Shown: piece after piece, positions 32,692 through 46,200 of the stretch
Layout: every line of letters begins with the position of its first letter
Position numbering within the stretch: the first letter of the stretch is position 1
Assembly (NCBI RefSeq): GCF_031143425.1
Contig: NC_090443.1
Location: forward strand, 1,057,834,423 to 1,057,898,422
DNA length: 64,000 bases
From: Pleurodeles waltl
Taxonomy: Eukaryota > Chordata > Amphibia > Caudata > Salamandridae
Direction: 5' to 3'
Position numbers and translations under genes: made by a program
The notes under the pieces: model-generated
The model's input: the letters and a program-made list of their open reading frames with translations, nothing else
What the model was told of the DNA's origin: nothing
Database searches by the model: none

Positions 32692-35600
32692 CTCATTGTC
32701 TTTCGTAACACCTTCTAAACCTCATTGTCTTTCGTAACACCTTCTAACCCTCATTGTCTTTCGTAACACCTTCTAACACTCATTGTCTTTCGTAACACCT
32801 TCTAACCCTCATTGTCTTTTGTAACACCTTCTAACCCTCATTGTCTTTTGTAACACCTTCTAACCCTCATTGTCTTTCATCACACCTTCTAACCCTCATT
32901 GTCTTTCGTAACATTTTCTAATCCTTATTGTCTTTCGTAACACCTTCTAACCCTCATTGTCTTTCGTAACACCTTCTAACCCTCATTGTCTTTCGTAACA
33001 CCTTCTAACCCTCATTGTCTTTTGTAACATCTTCTAACACTCTTTGTCTTTCGTAACATCTTCTAACCCTCATTGTTTTTCGTAACACCTTCTAACCCTC
33101 ATTGTCTTTCGTAACATCTTCTACTGCTCATTGTCTTTCGTAACACCTTCTACACCTCATTGTCTTTCATCACACCTTCTAACCCTCATTGTCTTTCGTA
33201 ACATTTTCTAATTCTTATTGTCTTTCGTAACACCTTCTAACCCTCATTGTCTTTTGTAACATCTTCTAACCCTCATTGTCTTTTGTAACACCTTCATTGT
33301 CTTTCGTAACACCTTCTAACCCTCATTCTCGTTCGTAACACCTTCTAACCCTCATTGTCTTTTGTAACATCTTCTAACCCTCATTGTCTTTCGTAACATC
33401 TTCTAACCCTCATTGTCTTTTGGAACACCTTCTAACCCTTTTTGTCTTTCGTAACATCTTCTAACCTTCATTGTCTTTCGTAACACCTTCTAACCCTAAT
33501 TGTCTTTCGCAACATCTTCTAATCCTCATTGTCTTTCGTAACACCTTCTAACCCTCATTGTCTTTCGTAACACCTTCTAACCCTCATTGTCTCTCGTAAC
33601 ACCTTCTAACCCTCATTGTCTTTCGTAACACCTTCTAACCCTCATTCTCTTTCGTAACATCTTCTAACCCTCATTCTCTTTCGTAACATCTTCTAACCCT
33701 CATTGTCTTTTGTAACATCTTCTAACCCTCATTGTCTTTCGTAATACCTTCTAACACTCTTTGTCTTTCGTAACATCTTCTAACCCTCATTGTTTTTCGT
33801 AACACCTTCTAACCCTCATTGTCTTTCGTAACATCTTCTACTGCTCATTGTCTTTCGTAACACCTTCTAAACCTCATTGTCTTTCATCACACCTTCTAAC
33901 CCTCATTGTCTTTCGTAACATTTTCTAATCCTTATTGTCTTTCGTAACACCTTCTAACCCTCATTGTCTTTCGTAACACCTTCTAACCCTCATTGTCTTT
34001 CGTAACACCTTCTAACCCTCATTGTCTTTTGTAACATCTTCTAACACTCTTTGTCTTTCGTAATATCTTCTAACCCTCATTGTTTTTCGTAACACCTTCT
34101 AACCCTCATTGTCTTTCATAACATCTTCTACTGCTCATTGTCTTTCGTAACACCTTCTAAACCTCATTGTCTTTCATCACACCTTCTAACCCTCATTGTC
34201 TTTCGTAACATTTTCTAATCCTTATTGTCTTTCGTAACACCTTCTAATCCTCATTGTCTTTTGTAACATCTTCTAACCCTCATTGTCTTTTGTAACACCT
34301 TCATTGTCTTTCGTAACACCTTCTAACCCTCATTCTCGTTCGTAACACCTTCTAACCCTCATTGTCTTTTGTAACATCTTCTAACCCTCATTGTCTTTCG
34401 TAACATCTTCTAACCCTCATTGTCTTTTGGAACACCTTCTAACCCTTTTTGTCTTTCGTAACAACTTCTAACCTTCATTGTCTTTCGTAACACCTTCTAA
34501 CCCTAATTGTCTTTCGCAACATCTTCTAATCCTCATTGTCTTTCGTAACACCTTCTAACCCTCATTGTCTTTCGTAACACCTTCTAGCCCTCATTGTCTC
34601 TCGTAACACCTTCTAACCCTCATTGTCTTTCGTAACACCTTCTAACCCTCATTCTCTTTCGTAACATCTTCTAACCCTCATTCTCTTTCGTAACATCTTC
34701 TAACCCTCATTGTCTTTTGTAACATCTTCTAACCCTCATTGTCTTTCGTAATACCTTCTAACGCTCCTTGTCTTTCGTAACACCTTCTAACCCTCATTGT
34801 CTTTCGTAACACCTTCTAACCCTCATTCTCTTTCGTAACATCTTCTAACCCTCATTCTCTTTCGTAACATCTTCTAACCCTCATTGTCTTTCGTAACATA
34901 TTATAATACTCATTTTCTTTCATAACACCTTCTAACCCTCATTGTCTTTCGTAACATCTTCTAACCCTTATTGTCTTTGGTAATATCTTCTAACCCTCAT
35001 TGTCTCTCGTATCATCGTCTAACCCTCATTGTCTTTCGTAACATCTTGTAACCCTCATTGTCTTTCATAACATCTTCTAACCCTCATTGTCTTTCATAAC
35101 ATCTTCTAACCTTCATTGTCTTTCGTAACACCTTCTAACCCTCATTGTCTTTCGTAACATCTTCTAACCCTCATTGTCTTTCGTAACATCTTCTAACCCT
35201 CACTGTCTTTCGTAACATCTACTAACACTAATTGTCTTTCGTTACACCTTCTAACCCTCATTGTCTTTCGTAACACTTTCTAACCCTCATTGTCTTTCGT
35301 AACATCTCCTAACCCTTATTGGCTTTCGTAACACCTTCTAACCCTCATTGTCTTTCGTAACACCTTCTAACCCTCATTGTCTTTCGTAACACCTAACCCT
35401 CATTGTCTTTCGTAACACCTTCTAACCCTCATTGTCTTTCGTAACACCTTCTAACCCTCATTGTCTTTCGTAACATCTTCTAACCCTCTTTGTCTTTCGT
35501 AACATCTTCTAACCCTCAGTGTCTTTCGTAACATCTTCTAACCCTCATTGTCTTTCGTAACATCTTCTAACCCTCTTTGTCTTTTGTAACATTTTCTAAC

Positions 35601-35742
35601 CCTCATTGTCTTTCGTAACACCTTCTAACCCTCATTGTCTTTCGTAACATCTTCTAACCCTCATTGTCTCTTGTAACACCTTCTAACTCTCATTGTCTCT
35701 TGTAACACCTTCTAACCCTCATTGTCTTTCGTAACATTTCCT
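32692..35742 (+). repeat. 29-bp minisatellite, right part (about 105 copies)
   Basis: Continues the array interrupted at 23442; the first bases, CTCAT, are the target duplication. Variant units (TGCTCATTG, AACACTCTTTG, TTTCATCACACC, TTTTCTAATCCTTATTG) recur in the same order near 33120, 33838 and 34130. A truncated unit (ACCTTCATTGTC) recurs near 33290 and 34295, about 1.0 kb apart, showing block duplication. The array ends in CATTTCCTGGACATTGATTT, which matches ACATTGATTTAAACATG at 2913 in the unexpanded paralog. There is no open frame of note. Confidence 0.95.
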
Positions 35743-36160
35743 GGACATTGATTTACACACTTCTACGATTTATTGTGACTCTGTGATGTAAGGTGCTCTG
35801 ACAAGCTACACTGGGATAAGTAGTGCTATAAAAGAACCAAATGTAGTTGATTCTGTTTAATTATTAGTGTAATTATTCACACACACTAATAAATCTTGCT
35901 TTCTTACAATGCATATAATGTCTCATGCGAAAGGGGGTTAAACAAAGTCAAAAAGGTGTCTCCAAGTTATGGTTTCTCTCAAGTAGTTGTAAAGGGATAA
36001 ACTATATACCTTTGGTTCCTTCCATCGCATTGGCATCTCAGGGATAGGCTGCGGATGGCTCCTAGCCAGGATGACACAAATAATAGCAGGGCTGATGGCC
36101 CTTTAATTCTGGCTATTGCTTGTGCCCAGCTGGAAGTGAAAACAAGAAAGCCCCCTTGTA
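35743..36160 (+). repeat. Right end of the expanded paralogous segment
   Basis: Matches 2913-3315: ACATTGATTT, GATTTATTGT, GCTCTGACA, GTGCTATAAAAGAA versus GCGCTATAAAAGAA, ATTGGCATCT versus AATGGCATCT, GGCTGATGGC versus GCCTGATGGC, and finally TGTGCCCAGCTGGAAGTGAAA versus TGTGCACAGCTAGAGTGTGAAA. No gene is seen. Confidence 0.6.
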
Positions 36161-36261
36161 TGGACAGCATTTAGGGGTCGCAGCTGTGACCCGTGTCTTG
36201 CCCTGTGAGACCCCTGGCACTGCCTCTGCGACCCATGGCCTCAGAGGTGGCAAAATCAGTG

Positions 36262-36678
36262 CCTGGAACACAAGGGCATTCCACTTTCTTAGTATATGGT
36301 TTGTGTTGCCCCTAGGCCTATTGCATCCTATTGTGTTCTTCAGTGTATGCACTACTTTCTGACTGTTTTACTTACCTGATTTTGGTTTGTGTGTATATTT
36401 TGTGTATATTGCTCACCTCCTAAGGGAGTATATCCTCTGAGATACTTTTGGCACATTGTCACTAAAATAAAGTACCTTTATTTTTAGTAACTCTGAGTAT
36501 TGTCTTTCTTATTATATAGTACCTATATGATATAGGTGGTATAGTAGGAGCTTTGCATGTCTCCTAGTTCAGCCTAAGCTGCTAGAAACACCTCTATTCT
36601 ACTAATAAGGGATAACTGGACCTGGCACAGGGTGTAAGTACCATTGGTACCCACTATAAGCCAGGCCAGCCTCCTACA
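36262..36678 (+). repeat. Diverged 3' part of a related LTR
   Basis: Aligns with the last ~460 bp of the LTRs of elements 1 and 2. Shared landmarks are GGCATTCCACTTT, AGTATATGGTTTGTGTTGCCCCTA, AAAATAAAGTACCTTTATTTTTAG, CATGTCTCCTAGTTCAGCCTAAGCTGCTAG, AATAAGGGATAACTGG and the end CAGCCTCCTACA. Overall it is visibly more diverged and shorter than the modern copies. The 5' part is missing, and what follows is not the element leader, so it is an old truncated or solo LTR. The quoted landmarks are matched in pieces. Confidence 0.75.
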
Positions 36679-38040
36679 GCCCCCCTCCTGGTGTCTGTCA
36701 TCAGATGACAGGTCTGTGGCAAGCACTGACTTCACTACAATGTGTGTGGGCGGGGTCTGTAACAGGTAAGCCAAGCACCAATGGATGAAAGGTGTTCATT
36801 GGTCACACTTTTGGCCCAAAGACCCTTTCAAGAGTCATGTTTTTAAAATGTGAAAGACCAGCTTTCGTCCACCTCAAACATCAGGATTGGGCGCTGGAGG
36901 AGTAAACCCGCCCACACTGCGCAATCTCCTCGCCACACTGGGTAGAAAGCAGCCACTACATGAGTGCTATTTCCTGTGTCCACCTCGCCTTTAGCAACAA
37001 TTTCTTTCTGATCGATCTCATAAGGAAGCCAAGGGCCCCCGGTGAAGACAGACCCCGACGGTAAGGAGGGACCCCTGCTGGTGTACCCCACCAGCCCTTC
37101 ATCCCAGTGACACAGACCCTCCCCCCCTGCACTGCCCCATGGGGTCCGAGCAGAGGGAGTGATGGGTTAGTCCTTCCTTTGTGTCGAGTAGCCGAAGAGG
37201 CAGAGGGGCAGCCAATGCATTGATGGTGCACCATCTCAGTGCATTGGAAGCCCTTCTTCAATGTCCATGAACCACAGAGGAGGCAACGTTTATTAATTAA
37301 GAAATATACCTAATTCAGGTTAGCATTACCAGGCCCAGGCAGCTTGCATTGACAGATATTCATATTCACAGAATAAAAGTGAATGTTTATTTAATGTGAA
37401 CAAACTTTTCTTTCATTCTCTGTGCGAGTGGGTTTTTCCATTTCAGACAAATCATCGAAAATGAAGGATAACTCCTGGTGTCCGCAGTGTAATATTTATT
37501 CTCACTCGGAGAAGCAGCGTCCAGGGTGTTTCTTTAGTTGGTAACATTTCAGGGTTTCCTGTGCATGTGCTGAGTGCGGCGTTCATTAGCTGAGCACACA
37601 CATGTAATGACGTGCTACATGAAATGTCCATGTCTTTCCTCAAACAGGTATTCCGAGCCCACCCAGTGAGTGGCTTTAGGGGGTCGGTGTACCTAAAAGG
37701 ATCATGGTTACCTGAGTAATGATTGATCTATGTGTTTGCAACATTGCAACCTTGTCCTGTCATTACAGACCATGGCATTCATGGCTTCTGCACCCTGAAA
37801 ACCATGACCCAGAGCTTTCCTGACCTTTTAACCTTTCTACTCTGTGTGTCTGTTATTGATCATACTTGCTCTATTGGCCTACTTCCTTTTACTCCGCACT
37901 TGTCTATCAAACAGTTCTTCTTGGACTTTCTTCTGCGACCAAACTATGTTGTTCCTTTTGCATAATATCACTGTGACTATTTGATTGATGCTGATTTCTA
38001 ATTAACTAATTACTTTTTATTTTCTGTAATTCTGGAACAC
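36679..38040. other. Unclassified intergenic DNA
   Basis: No gene, RNA gene or recognised transposon is seen. Open frames of up to about 100 codons have no recognised similarity. 36690-37150 is GC-rich; 37260-38040 is more AT-rich. Confidence 0.35.
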
Positions 38041-39938
38041 CAGTGGAATAATCAGGTTACTGGTTGAGGGGGTGAAACCCTACTCAGGCAGGAGCCACAA
38101 GCCTTGTCAGGAGGAGGCGCGTGTAATCCCTAAAGTAACCTGTTTGCAACCCTCGGGCAGCTTGGCTCAGAGCAGTCGCGCCTCCCTCAGAGGCAAGGTG
38201 TAGAGTATTTGTGCCACACTTCAAACAGAAGTAAAGTGACAACACACTACAGAAGGATCCCACATCAGAACAGGAAAACAGAATACATTTTAATAAATCA
38301 AACAAAAACAAAACGACAAAAATCCGGTCAGGAGAACCGGAGCTATACGATTTTAAAGATTTATGCGAAAACAGTGCCAGAAAGCACAAAGTGCCAACTA
38401 TGAGTATGATCACGATGGAGCGTGGGCCGGCTACAGGGACCCAGGTAGGCCCGTTGAACATGAGTACCTGACATCCTCGTTGCAGAGCGATGCTAAGTCC
38501 TTGCATTGAGTAGCAATATCCATAGCGCTGCTACCCCCAGCCCTTAGGGTTGAGTACCCCTGGCGTTTTATCACAATCTCATGCATGCAACATAATAAAT
38601 GCCAGGACAATGTTTTTGTGGGTATAATATGTCGCAAGTTTATTGATTACACAGGTAGGGTTAGCTTACGGGCGATCCCAGTGTCGGAGATGAGTTTAGG
38701 AATAAGGCCGACACCTATCCTGAGAAAGCTAGAGCTGTTCCGTGTGGTTCTCTCTGCACCTGCGTACTCCGCATCTTACAGCTCGTTCCTTTCTCGTGGT
38801 TTACCACTTTGTTATTTTAGTCATGCTCCTGACAAGTCAGAGCGAGACCCCGGCCAGTCTCCACAGTTGCTCAGGATTCCAACTGCCCCCTTTGCGGAGG
38901 TTAAGGAGCGCCGTCACATCATCCCGGGCCCCACCGTAAAGGCGCCCAGTGGCCTGAGGAATAGCTTTGGCTCCAGGAATCACCATCTGGAGGCCTTTTA
39001 GTCAACCTTAAAGCTTTAGGATCGCCCTGTAACTCCGCTTTGCGATGATTTTTACGTTTCCTGTAAAGAAAGTCATGTTATGCCTACGCTCCCTCTCTGC
39101 CCTTCCATCCTTCTATTTCCTTTTGTTGTTCGGGTGGGTGGGAGGTTTTGCGCGCAGTTCACCTAAAGAGGCCCAGCCCTGTCCAGTCGCCCCTTAAGAG
39201 GCCTTATGGCCTCACTCCTCCTTCCTCACACCTTGGGGGGCCATAAACGCGAGGTGGCCCACCCTCCCAGTACGGAGGCCCCTCGAGCTCATTTCTACCC
39301 GGCGGGGGAGTGACGCTAGGATGCTGTCCACCGTAAAGACGCCCTACGTGCGTCGTGGCCATCCACAGTGTCGAGAAACCATCACCATGGAGGTTGCGAT
39401 GCGAAGTCCTGTGCTACGATGCATTGCGCGGCAAAGTCAGTGACCGTCGACGGGGTCTTGCAATGCGAGGTCCTGCTTCGTCATCGAGGAAGCCGCTGGG
39501 GCTTGCAAAGACTTACGTAGTGGTGCATTGGCACTGAGGTCGAGGTGTGTTGCACTGGGCTGGACTGCGGGGTGCTGGGCTGGTTGTCTGAATGAGATGC
39601 TGGGCCAGGCTGGCGGAGCTGCTGAGGCGTTGCATGGTCCTGTGCGGAGCTGCGGGGCGTTGGGCCGGTTTTTGGCATTGAGATGCTTTGCACTGGATCG
39701 CGCTTGTGGAGCTGTCGAGCGATGCAAGGGCCTGCTTCGTATATGCATGGCACAGAGAAGCCTACTGTGTCCCTGTGGTTTGTGAACAGGAGGTCAGCCG
39801 ACTGACCCTTCGAGACCTTCCAGTCCTGGGACACAGGGGGCTGGTTTCAATAGGGCAGCTCACGGCAGAAGAGTCCCAGGGCAGCAAAGCAGGCTAGCAG
39901 GGCAGACTTCACAACTGGGCAGTTGTCCTTCCTACATA
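38041..39938. other. Old repeat-like DNA, GC-rich toward the right
   Basis: 38040-38580 looks like an interspersed repeat lying on the minus strand, but I cannot name the family. Short dyads are visible, such as CAGGTTACT near 38054 with AGTAACCTG near 38135, and a CCGGT/ACCGG hairpin near 38324. 38580-39010 holds a 138-codon frame with no recognised similarity. 39350-39900 is CpG-rich with degenerate repeats of GCRATGCRAGGTCCTGCTTCG type and ends CCTTCCTACA, which could be the end of an older LTR. Confidence 0.3.
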
Positions 39939-42900
39939 CCTCTTTAATTCTGGCATTCCCCGTGTGACGTGCCTCTGTAACACTGGCGTTCCCCAAGTCA
40001 CATACCACTGTACACTAGAATTGCACATGTCACATACCTCTGTAACACTGGCATTCCCCAAGTCACATACCACAGTAACCTAGCATTGCACATGTCACAT
40101 ACCTCTGTAACACTGGCGTTCCCCAAGTCACATACCACTGTAACCTAGCATTGCACATACCTCTGTAACACTGACGTTCCACAAGTCACATACCACTCTA
40201 CACTAGCATTCCACATGTCACATACCTCTGTAACACTGGCGTTCCACAAGTCACATACCACTGTAACCTAGCATTGCACATGTCACATACCTCTGTAACA
40301 CTGGCGTTCCCCAAGTCACATACCACTGTAACCTAGCATTGCACATACCTCTGTAACACTGGCGTTCCCCAAGTCACATACCACTGCACACTAGAATTGC
40401 ACATGTCACATACCTCTGTAACACTCGCGTTCCCCAAGTCACATACCACCGTACACTAGCATTGCACATGTCACATACCTCTGTAACACTGCCGTTCCCC
40501 AAGTCACATACCATTGTAACCTAGCATTGCATATGTCACATACCTCTGTAACACTGGTGTTCTCCAAGTCACATACCACTGTACAGTAGCATTGCACATG
40601 TCACATACCTCTGTAACACTGGCGTTCTCCAAGTCACATACCTCTGCAACCTAGCATTGCCCATGTCACAAACCTCTGTAACACTGGTGTTCCCCAAGTC
40701 ACATACCACTGCAACCTAGCATTGCACATGTCACATACCTCTATAACACTGGCGTTCCACAAGTCACATACCACCGTACACTAGCATAGCACATGTCACA
40801 TACCTCTGTAACACTGGCATTCCCCAAGTCACATACCACTGTAACCTAGCATTGCACATGTCACAAACCTCTGTAACATTGGCGTTCTCCAAGTCACATA
40901 CCACTGTAACCTAGCATTGCACATGTCACATACCTCTGTAACACTGGCGTTCCACAAGTCACATACCTCTGTAACACTGGCGTTCCACAAGTCACATACC
41001 ACTGTAACACTGGCATTCTCCAAGTCACATACCACTGTAACCTAGCATTGCACATGTCACATACCTCTCTAACACTGGCATTCCCCAAGTCACATACCAC
41101 TGTAACCTAGCATTGCACATGTCACATACCTCTGTAACACTGGCGTTCCCCAAGTCACGTACCACTGTAACCTAGCATTGCACATGTCACATACCTCTGT
41201 AACACTGGTGTTCCCCAAGTCACATACCACTGTACACTAGCATTGCACGTCACATACCTCTGTAACACTGGCGCTCCCCAAGTCACGTACCACTGTAACC
41301 TAGTATTGCACATGTCACATACCTCTGTAACACTGGCGTTCCCCAAGTCACATACCACAGTAACCTAGCATTGCACATGTCACATACCTCTGTAACACTG
41401 GCGTTCTCCAAGTCACGTACCACTGTAACCTAGCATTGCACATGTCACATACCTCTGTAACACTGGCGTTCCACAAGTCACATACCACTGTACACTAGCA
41501 TTGCACATGTTACATACCTCTGCAACACTGGCGTTCCCCAAGTCACGTACCACTGTAACCTAGTATTGCACATGTCACATACCTCTGTAACACTGGCGTT
41601 CCCCAAGTCACATACCACAGTAACCTAGCATTGCACATGTCACATACCTCTGTAACACTGGCGTTCCCCAAGTCACATACCACTGTAACCTAGCATTGCA
41701 CATGTCACATACCTCTGTAACACTGGCGTTCCCCAAGTCACATACCACTGTACACTAGAATTGCACATGTCACATACCTCTGTAACACTGGCGTTCCCCA
41801 AGTCACATACCACAGTAACCTAGCATTGCACATGTCACATACCTCTGTAACACTGGCGTTCCCCAAGTCACATACCACAGTAACCTAGCATTGCACATGT
41901 CACATACCCCTGTAACACTGGCGTTCCCCAAGTCACATACCACTGTAACCTAGCATTGCACATGTCACATACCTCTGTAACACTGGCGTTCCCCAAGTCA
42001 CATACCACTGTACACTAGAATTGCACTTGTCACATACCTCTGTAACACTGGTGTTCTCCAAGTCACATACCACCGTACGCTAGCATTGCACATGTCACAT
42101 ACCTCTGTAACACTGGCGTTCCCCAAGTCACATATCACTGCAACCTAGCATTGCACATGTCACATACCTCTGTAACACTGGCGTTCCCCAAGTCACATAC
42201 CACTGAACTCTAGCATTGCACATGTCACATACCTCTGTAACACTGGCGTTCCCCAAGTCACATACCACTGTAACCTAGCATTGCACATGTCACATATCTC
42301 TGTAACACTGGCGTTCCCCCAGTCACATACCACTGTACACTAGTATTGCACATGTCACATACCTCTGTAGCACTGGCGTTCCCCAAGTCACATACCACTG
42401 TAACCTAGCATTGCACATGTCACATACCTCTGTAACACTGGCGTTCCCCAAGTCACATACCACTGTAACCTAGCATTGCACATGTCACATACCTCTGTAA
42501 CACTAGCGTTCCCCAAGTCACATACCACTGTAACCTAGCATTGCACATGTCACATATCTCTGTAACACTGGTGTTCCCCAAGTCACATACCACTGTACAC
42601 TAGCATTGCACATGTCACATACCTCTATAACACTGGTGTCCCCCAAGTCACATATCACTGCAACCTAGCATTGCACATGTCACATACCTCTGTAACACTA
42701 GCGTTCCCCAAGTCACATACCACTGTAACCTAGCATTGCACATGTCACATATCTCTGTAACACTGGTGTTCCCCAAGTCACATACCACTGTACACTAGCA
42801 TTGCACATGTCACATACCTCTGTAACACTGGCATTCCCCAAGTCACATACCACAGTAACCTAGCATTGCACATGTCACATACCTCTGTAACACTGGCGTT

Positions 42901-43230
42901 CCCCAAGTCACATACCACTGTAACCTAGCATTGCACATGTCACATATCTCTGTAACACTGGTGTTCCCCAAGTCACATACCACTGTACACTAGCATTGCA
43001 CATGTCACATACCTCTGTAACACTGGCATTCCCCAAGTCACATACCACAGTAACCTAGCATTGCACATGTCACATACCTCTGTAACACTGGCGTTCCCCA
43101 AGTCACATACCACTGCAACCTAGCATTGCACATGTCACATACCTCTATAACACTGGCGTTCCACAAGTCACATACCACTGTAACCTAGCATTTCACATGT
43201 CACATACCTCTGTAACACTGGCATTCCCTG
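39939..43230 (+). repeat. Dimeric part of the array: 65-bp units
   Basis: About 50 units of 65 bp, each two related half-units: TCACATACCTCTGTAACACTGGCGTTCC and AAGTCACATACCACTGTAACCTAGCATTGCA. Spacing of CACATACCTCTG at 41641 and 41706 gives 65. Some units lack CATGTC or carry ACACTAG for AACCTAG. Rare minus-strand frames of about 67 codons are chance. Confidence 0.93.
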
Positions 43231-46200
43231 TCTCACATAGCCCTGTAACACACCATTCCTTGTCCCACATACGTCTGTAATGCTGGTGTTCCCTGTCTCA
43301 CATACCTCTGTAACACTGCAGCTCTCGTCTCACATGCCTCTGTAACACTGGAGCTCTCCTCTCACATACCTCTGTAACACTGGAGCTCTCGTCTCACATA
43401 CCTCTGTAACACTGGAGCTCTCGGTCTCACTTACCTCTGTAACACTGGAGCTCTCGTCTCACATACCTCTGTAACACTGGAGCTCTCGTCTCACATGCCT
43501 CTGTAACACTGGAGCTCCTGGTCACACATACCTCTGTAACACTGCAGCTCTCGTCTCACATGCCTCTGTAACACTGCAGCTCTCGGTCACACATACCTCT
43601 GTAACACTGCAGCTCCGGGTCTCACATACCTCTGTAACACTGCAGCTCTCGTCTCACATGCCTCTGTAACACTGGAGCTCTCGTCTCACATGCCTCTGTA
43701 ACACTGGAGCTCTCGTCTCACTTACCTCTGTAACACTGGAGCTCTCGGTCTCACTTACCTCTGTAACACTGCAGCTCTCGTCTCACATGCCTCTGTAACA
43801 CAGGAACTCTCGTCTCACATGCCTCTGTAACACAGGAACTCTCGTCTCACATACCTCTGTAACACAGGAACTCTCGTCTCACATACCTCTGTAACACTGC
43901 AGCTCTCGGTCTCACATACCTCTGTAACACTGGAGCTCTCGTCTCACATACCTCTGTAACACAGGAACTCTCGTCTCACACACCTCTGTAACACAGGAAC
44001 TCTCGTCTCACATACCTCTGTAACACTGGAGCTCCCGGTCTCACATACCTCTGTAACACTGGAGCTCTCGGTCTCACACACCTCGGTAACACTGGAGCTC
44101 TCGGTCTCACATACCTCTGTAACACTGGAGCTCTCGGTCTCACATACCTCTGTAACACTGCAGCTCTCGTCTCACATACCTCTGTAACACTGCAGCTCTC
44201 GGTCTCACATACCTCTGTAACACTGGAGCTCTAAGTCACACACACCTCTGTAACACTGGAGCTCTCGGTCTCACATACCTCTGTAACACTGCAGCTCTCG
44301 TCTCACATACCTCTGTAACACTGCAGCTCTCGGTCTCACATACCTCTGTAACACTGGAGCTCTAAGTCACACACACCTCTGTAACACTGGAGCTCTCGGT
44401 CTCACTTACCTCTGTAACACTGGAGCTCTCGGTCTCACTTACCTCTGTAACACTGCAGCTCCGGGTCTCACATACCTCTGTAACACTGCAGCTCCGGGTG
44501 TCACATACCTCTGTAACACTGCAGCTCCGGGTCTCACATACCTCTGTAACACTGCAGCTCCGGGTGTCACATACCTCTGTAACACTGAAGCTCTCGTCTC
44601 ACATACCTCTGTAACACTGCAGCTCTCGTCTCACATACCTCTGTAACACTGGAGTTCTTGGTCTCACATACCTCTGTAACACTGGAGCTCTCGGTCTCAC
44701 ATACCTCTGTAACACTGGAGCTCTCGGTCTCACATACCTCTGTAACACAGGAACTCTCGTCTCACATACCTCTGTAACACTGGAGCTCCTGGTCTCACAT
44801 ACCTCTGTAACACTGGAGCTCCTGGTCTCACATACCTCTGTAACACTGGAGCTCTGGGTCTCACATACCTCTGTAACACTGCAGCTCTCGTCTCACATAC
44901 CTCTGTAACACTGGAGCTCTCGGTCTCACATACCTCTGTAACACTGGAGCTCTCGGTCTCACATACCTCTGTAACACTGGAGCTCTGGGTCTCACATACC
45001 TCTGTAACACTGGAGCTCTCGGTCTCACATACCTCTGTAACACTTGAACTCCCGGTCTCACTTACCTCTGTAACACTGGAGCTCCTGGTCACACATACCT
45101 CTGTAACACTGGAGCTCCTCGTCTCACATACCTCTGTAACACTGCAGCTCTCGTCTCACATACCTCTGTAACACTGGAGCTCCTGGTCTCACATACCTCT
45201 GTAACACTGGAGCTCTCGGTCTCACATACCTCTGTAACACTGAAGCTCTCGTCTCACTTACCTCTGTAACACTGGAGCTCTCGTCTCACATACCTCTGTA
45301 ACACTGGAGCTCTAAGTCACACATACCTCTGTAACACTGGAGCTCCTGGTCTCACATACCTCTGTAACACTGGAGCTCTAAGTCACACATACCTCTGTAA
45401 CACTGGAGCTCCTGGTCTCACATACCTCTGTAACACTGGAGCTCTAAGTCACACATACCTCCGTAACACTGGAGCTCTCCTCTCACATACCTCTGTAACA
45501 CTGGAGCTCTCGGTCTCACATACCTCTGTAACACTGCAGCTCTCGGTCTCACATACCTCTGTAACACTGGAGCTCCTGGTCACACATACCTCTGTAACAC
45601 TGGAGCTCCTGGTCTCACATACCTCTGTAACACTGGAGCTCCCGGTCTCACATACCTCTGTAACACTGGAGCTCCTGGTCACACATACCTCTGTAACACT
45701 GGAGCTTCTGGTCTCACATACCTCTGTAACACTGGAGCTCCCGGTCTCACATACCTCTGTAACACTGGAGCTCTAAGTCACACATACCTCCGTAACACTG
45801 GAGCTCTCCTCTCACATACCTCTGTAACACTGGAGCTCTCGGTCTCACATACCTCTGTAACACTGCAGCTCTCGGTCTCACATACCTCTGTAACACTGGA
45901 GCTCCCGGTCTCACATGCCTCTGTAACACTGGAGCTCTCGGTCTCACATACCTCTGTAACACTGGAGCTGTGGATCTCACATACCTCTGTAACACTGGAG
46001 CTCTCGGTCTCACGTACCTCTGTAACACTGCAGCTCTCCTCTCACATACCTCTGTAACACTGCAGCTCTCCTCTCACATACCTCTGTAACACTGGAGCTC
46101 TCGTCTCACATGCCTCTGTAACAGTAGAGCTCTCGTCTCACATACCTCTGTAACACTGGAGTTCTTGGTCTCACATACCTCTGTAACACTGGAGCTCAAA

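Noticed and set aside
23194..35742. Telomere-like motif CTAACCCT in each 29-bp unit
   Set aside because: Only one such heptamer per unit, embedded in a longer non-telomeric sequence, and the seed copy near 2870 reads GTAACCAT; best explained by chance.
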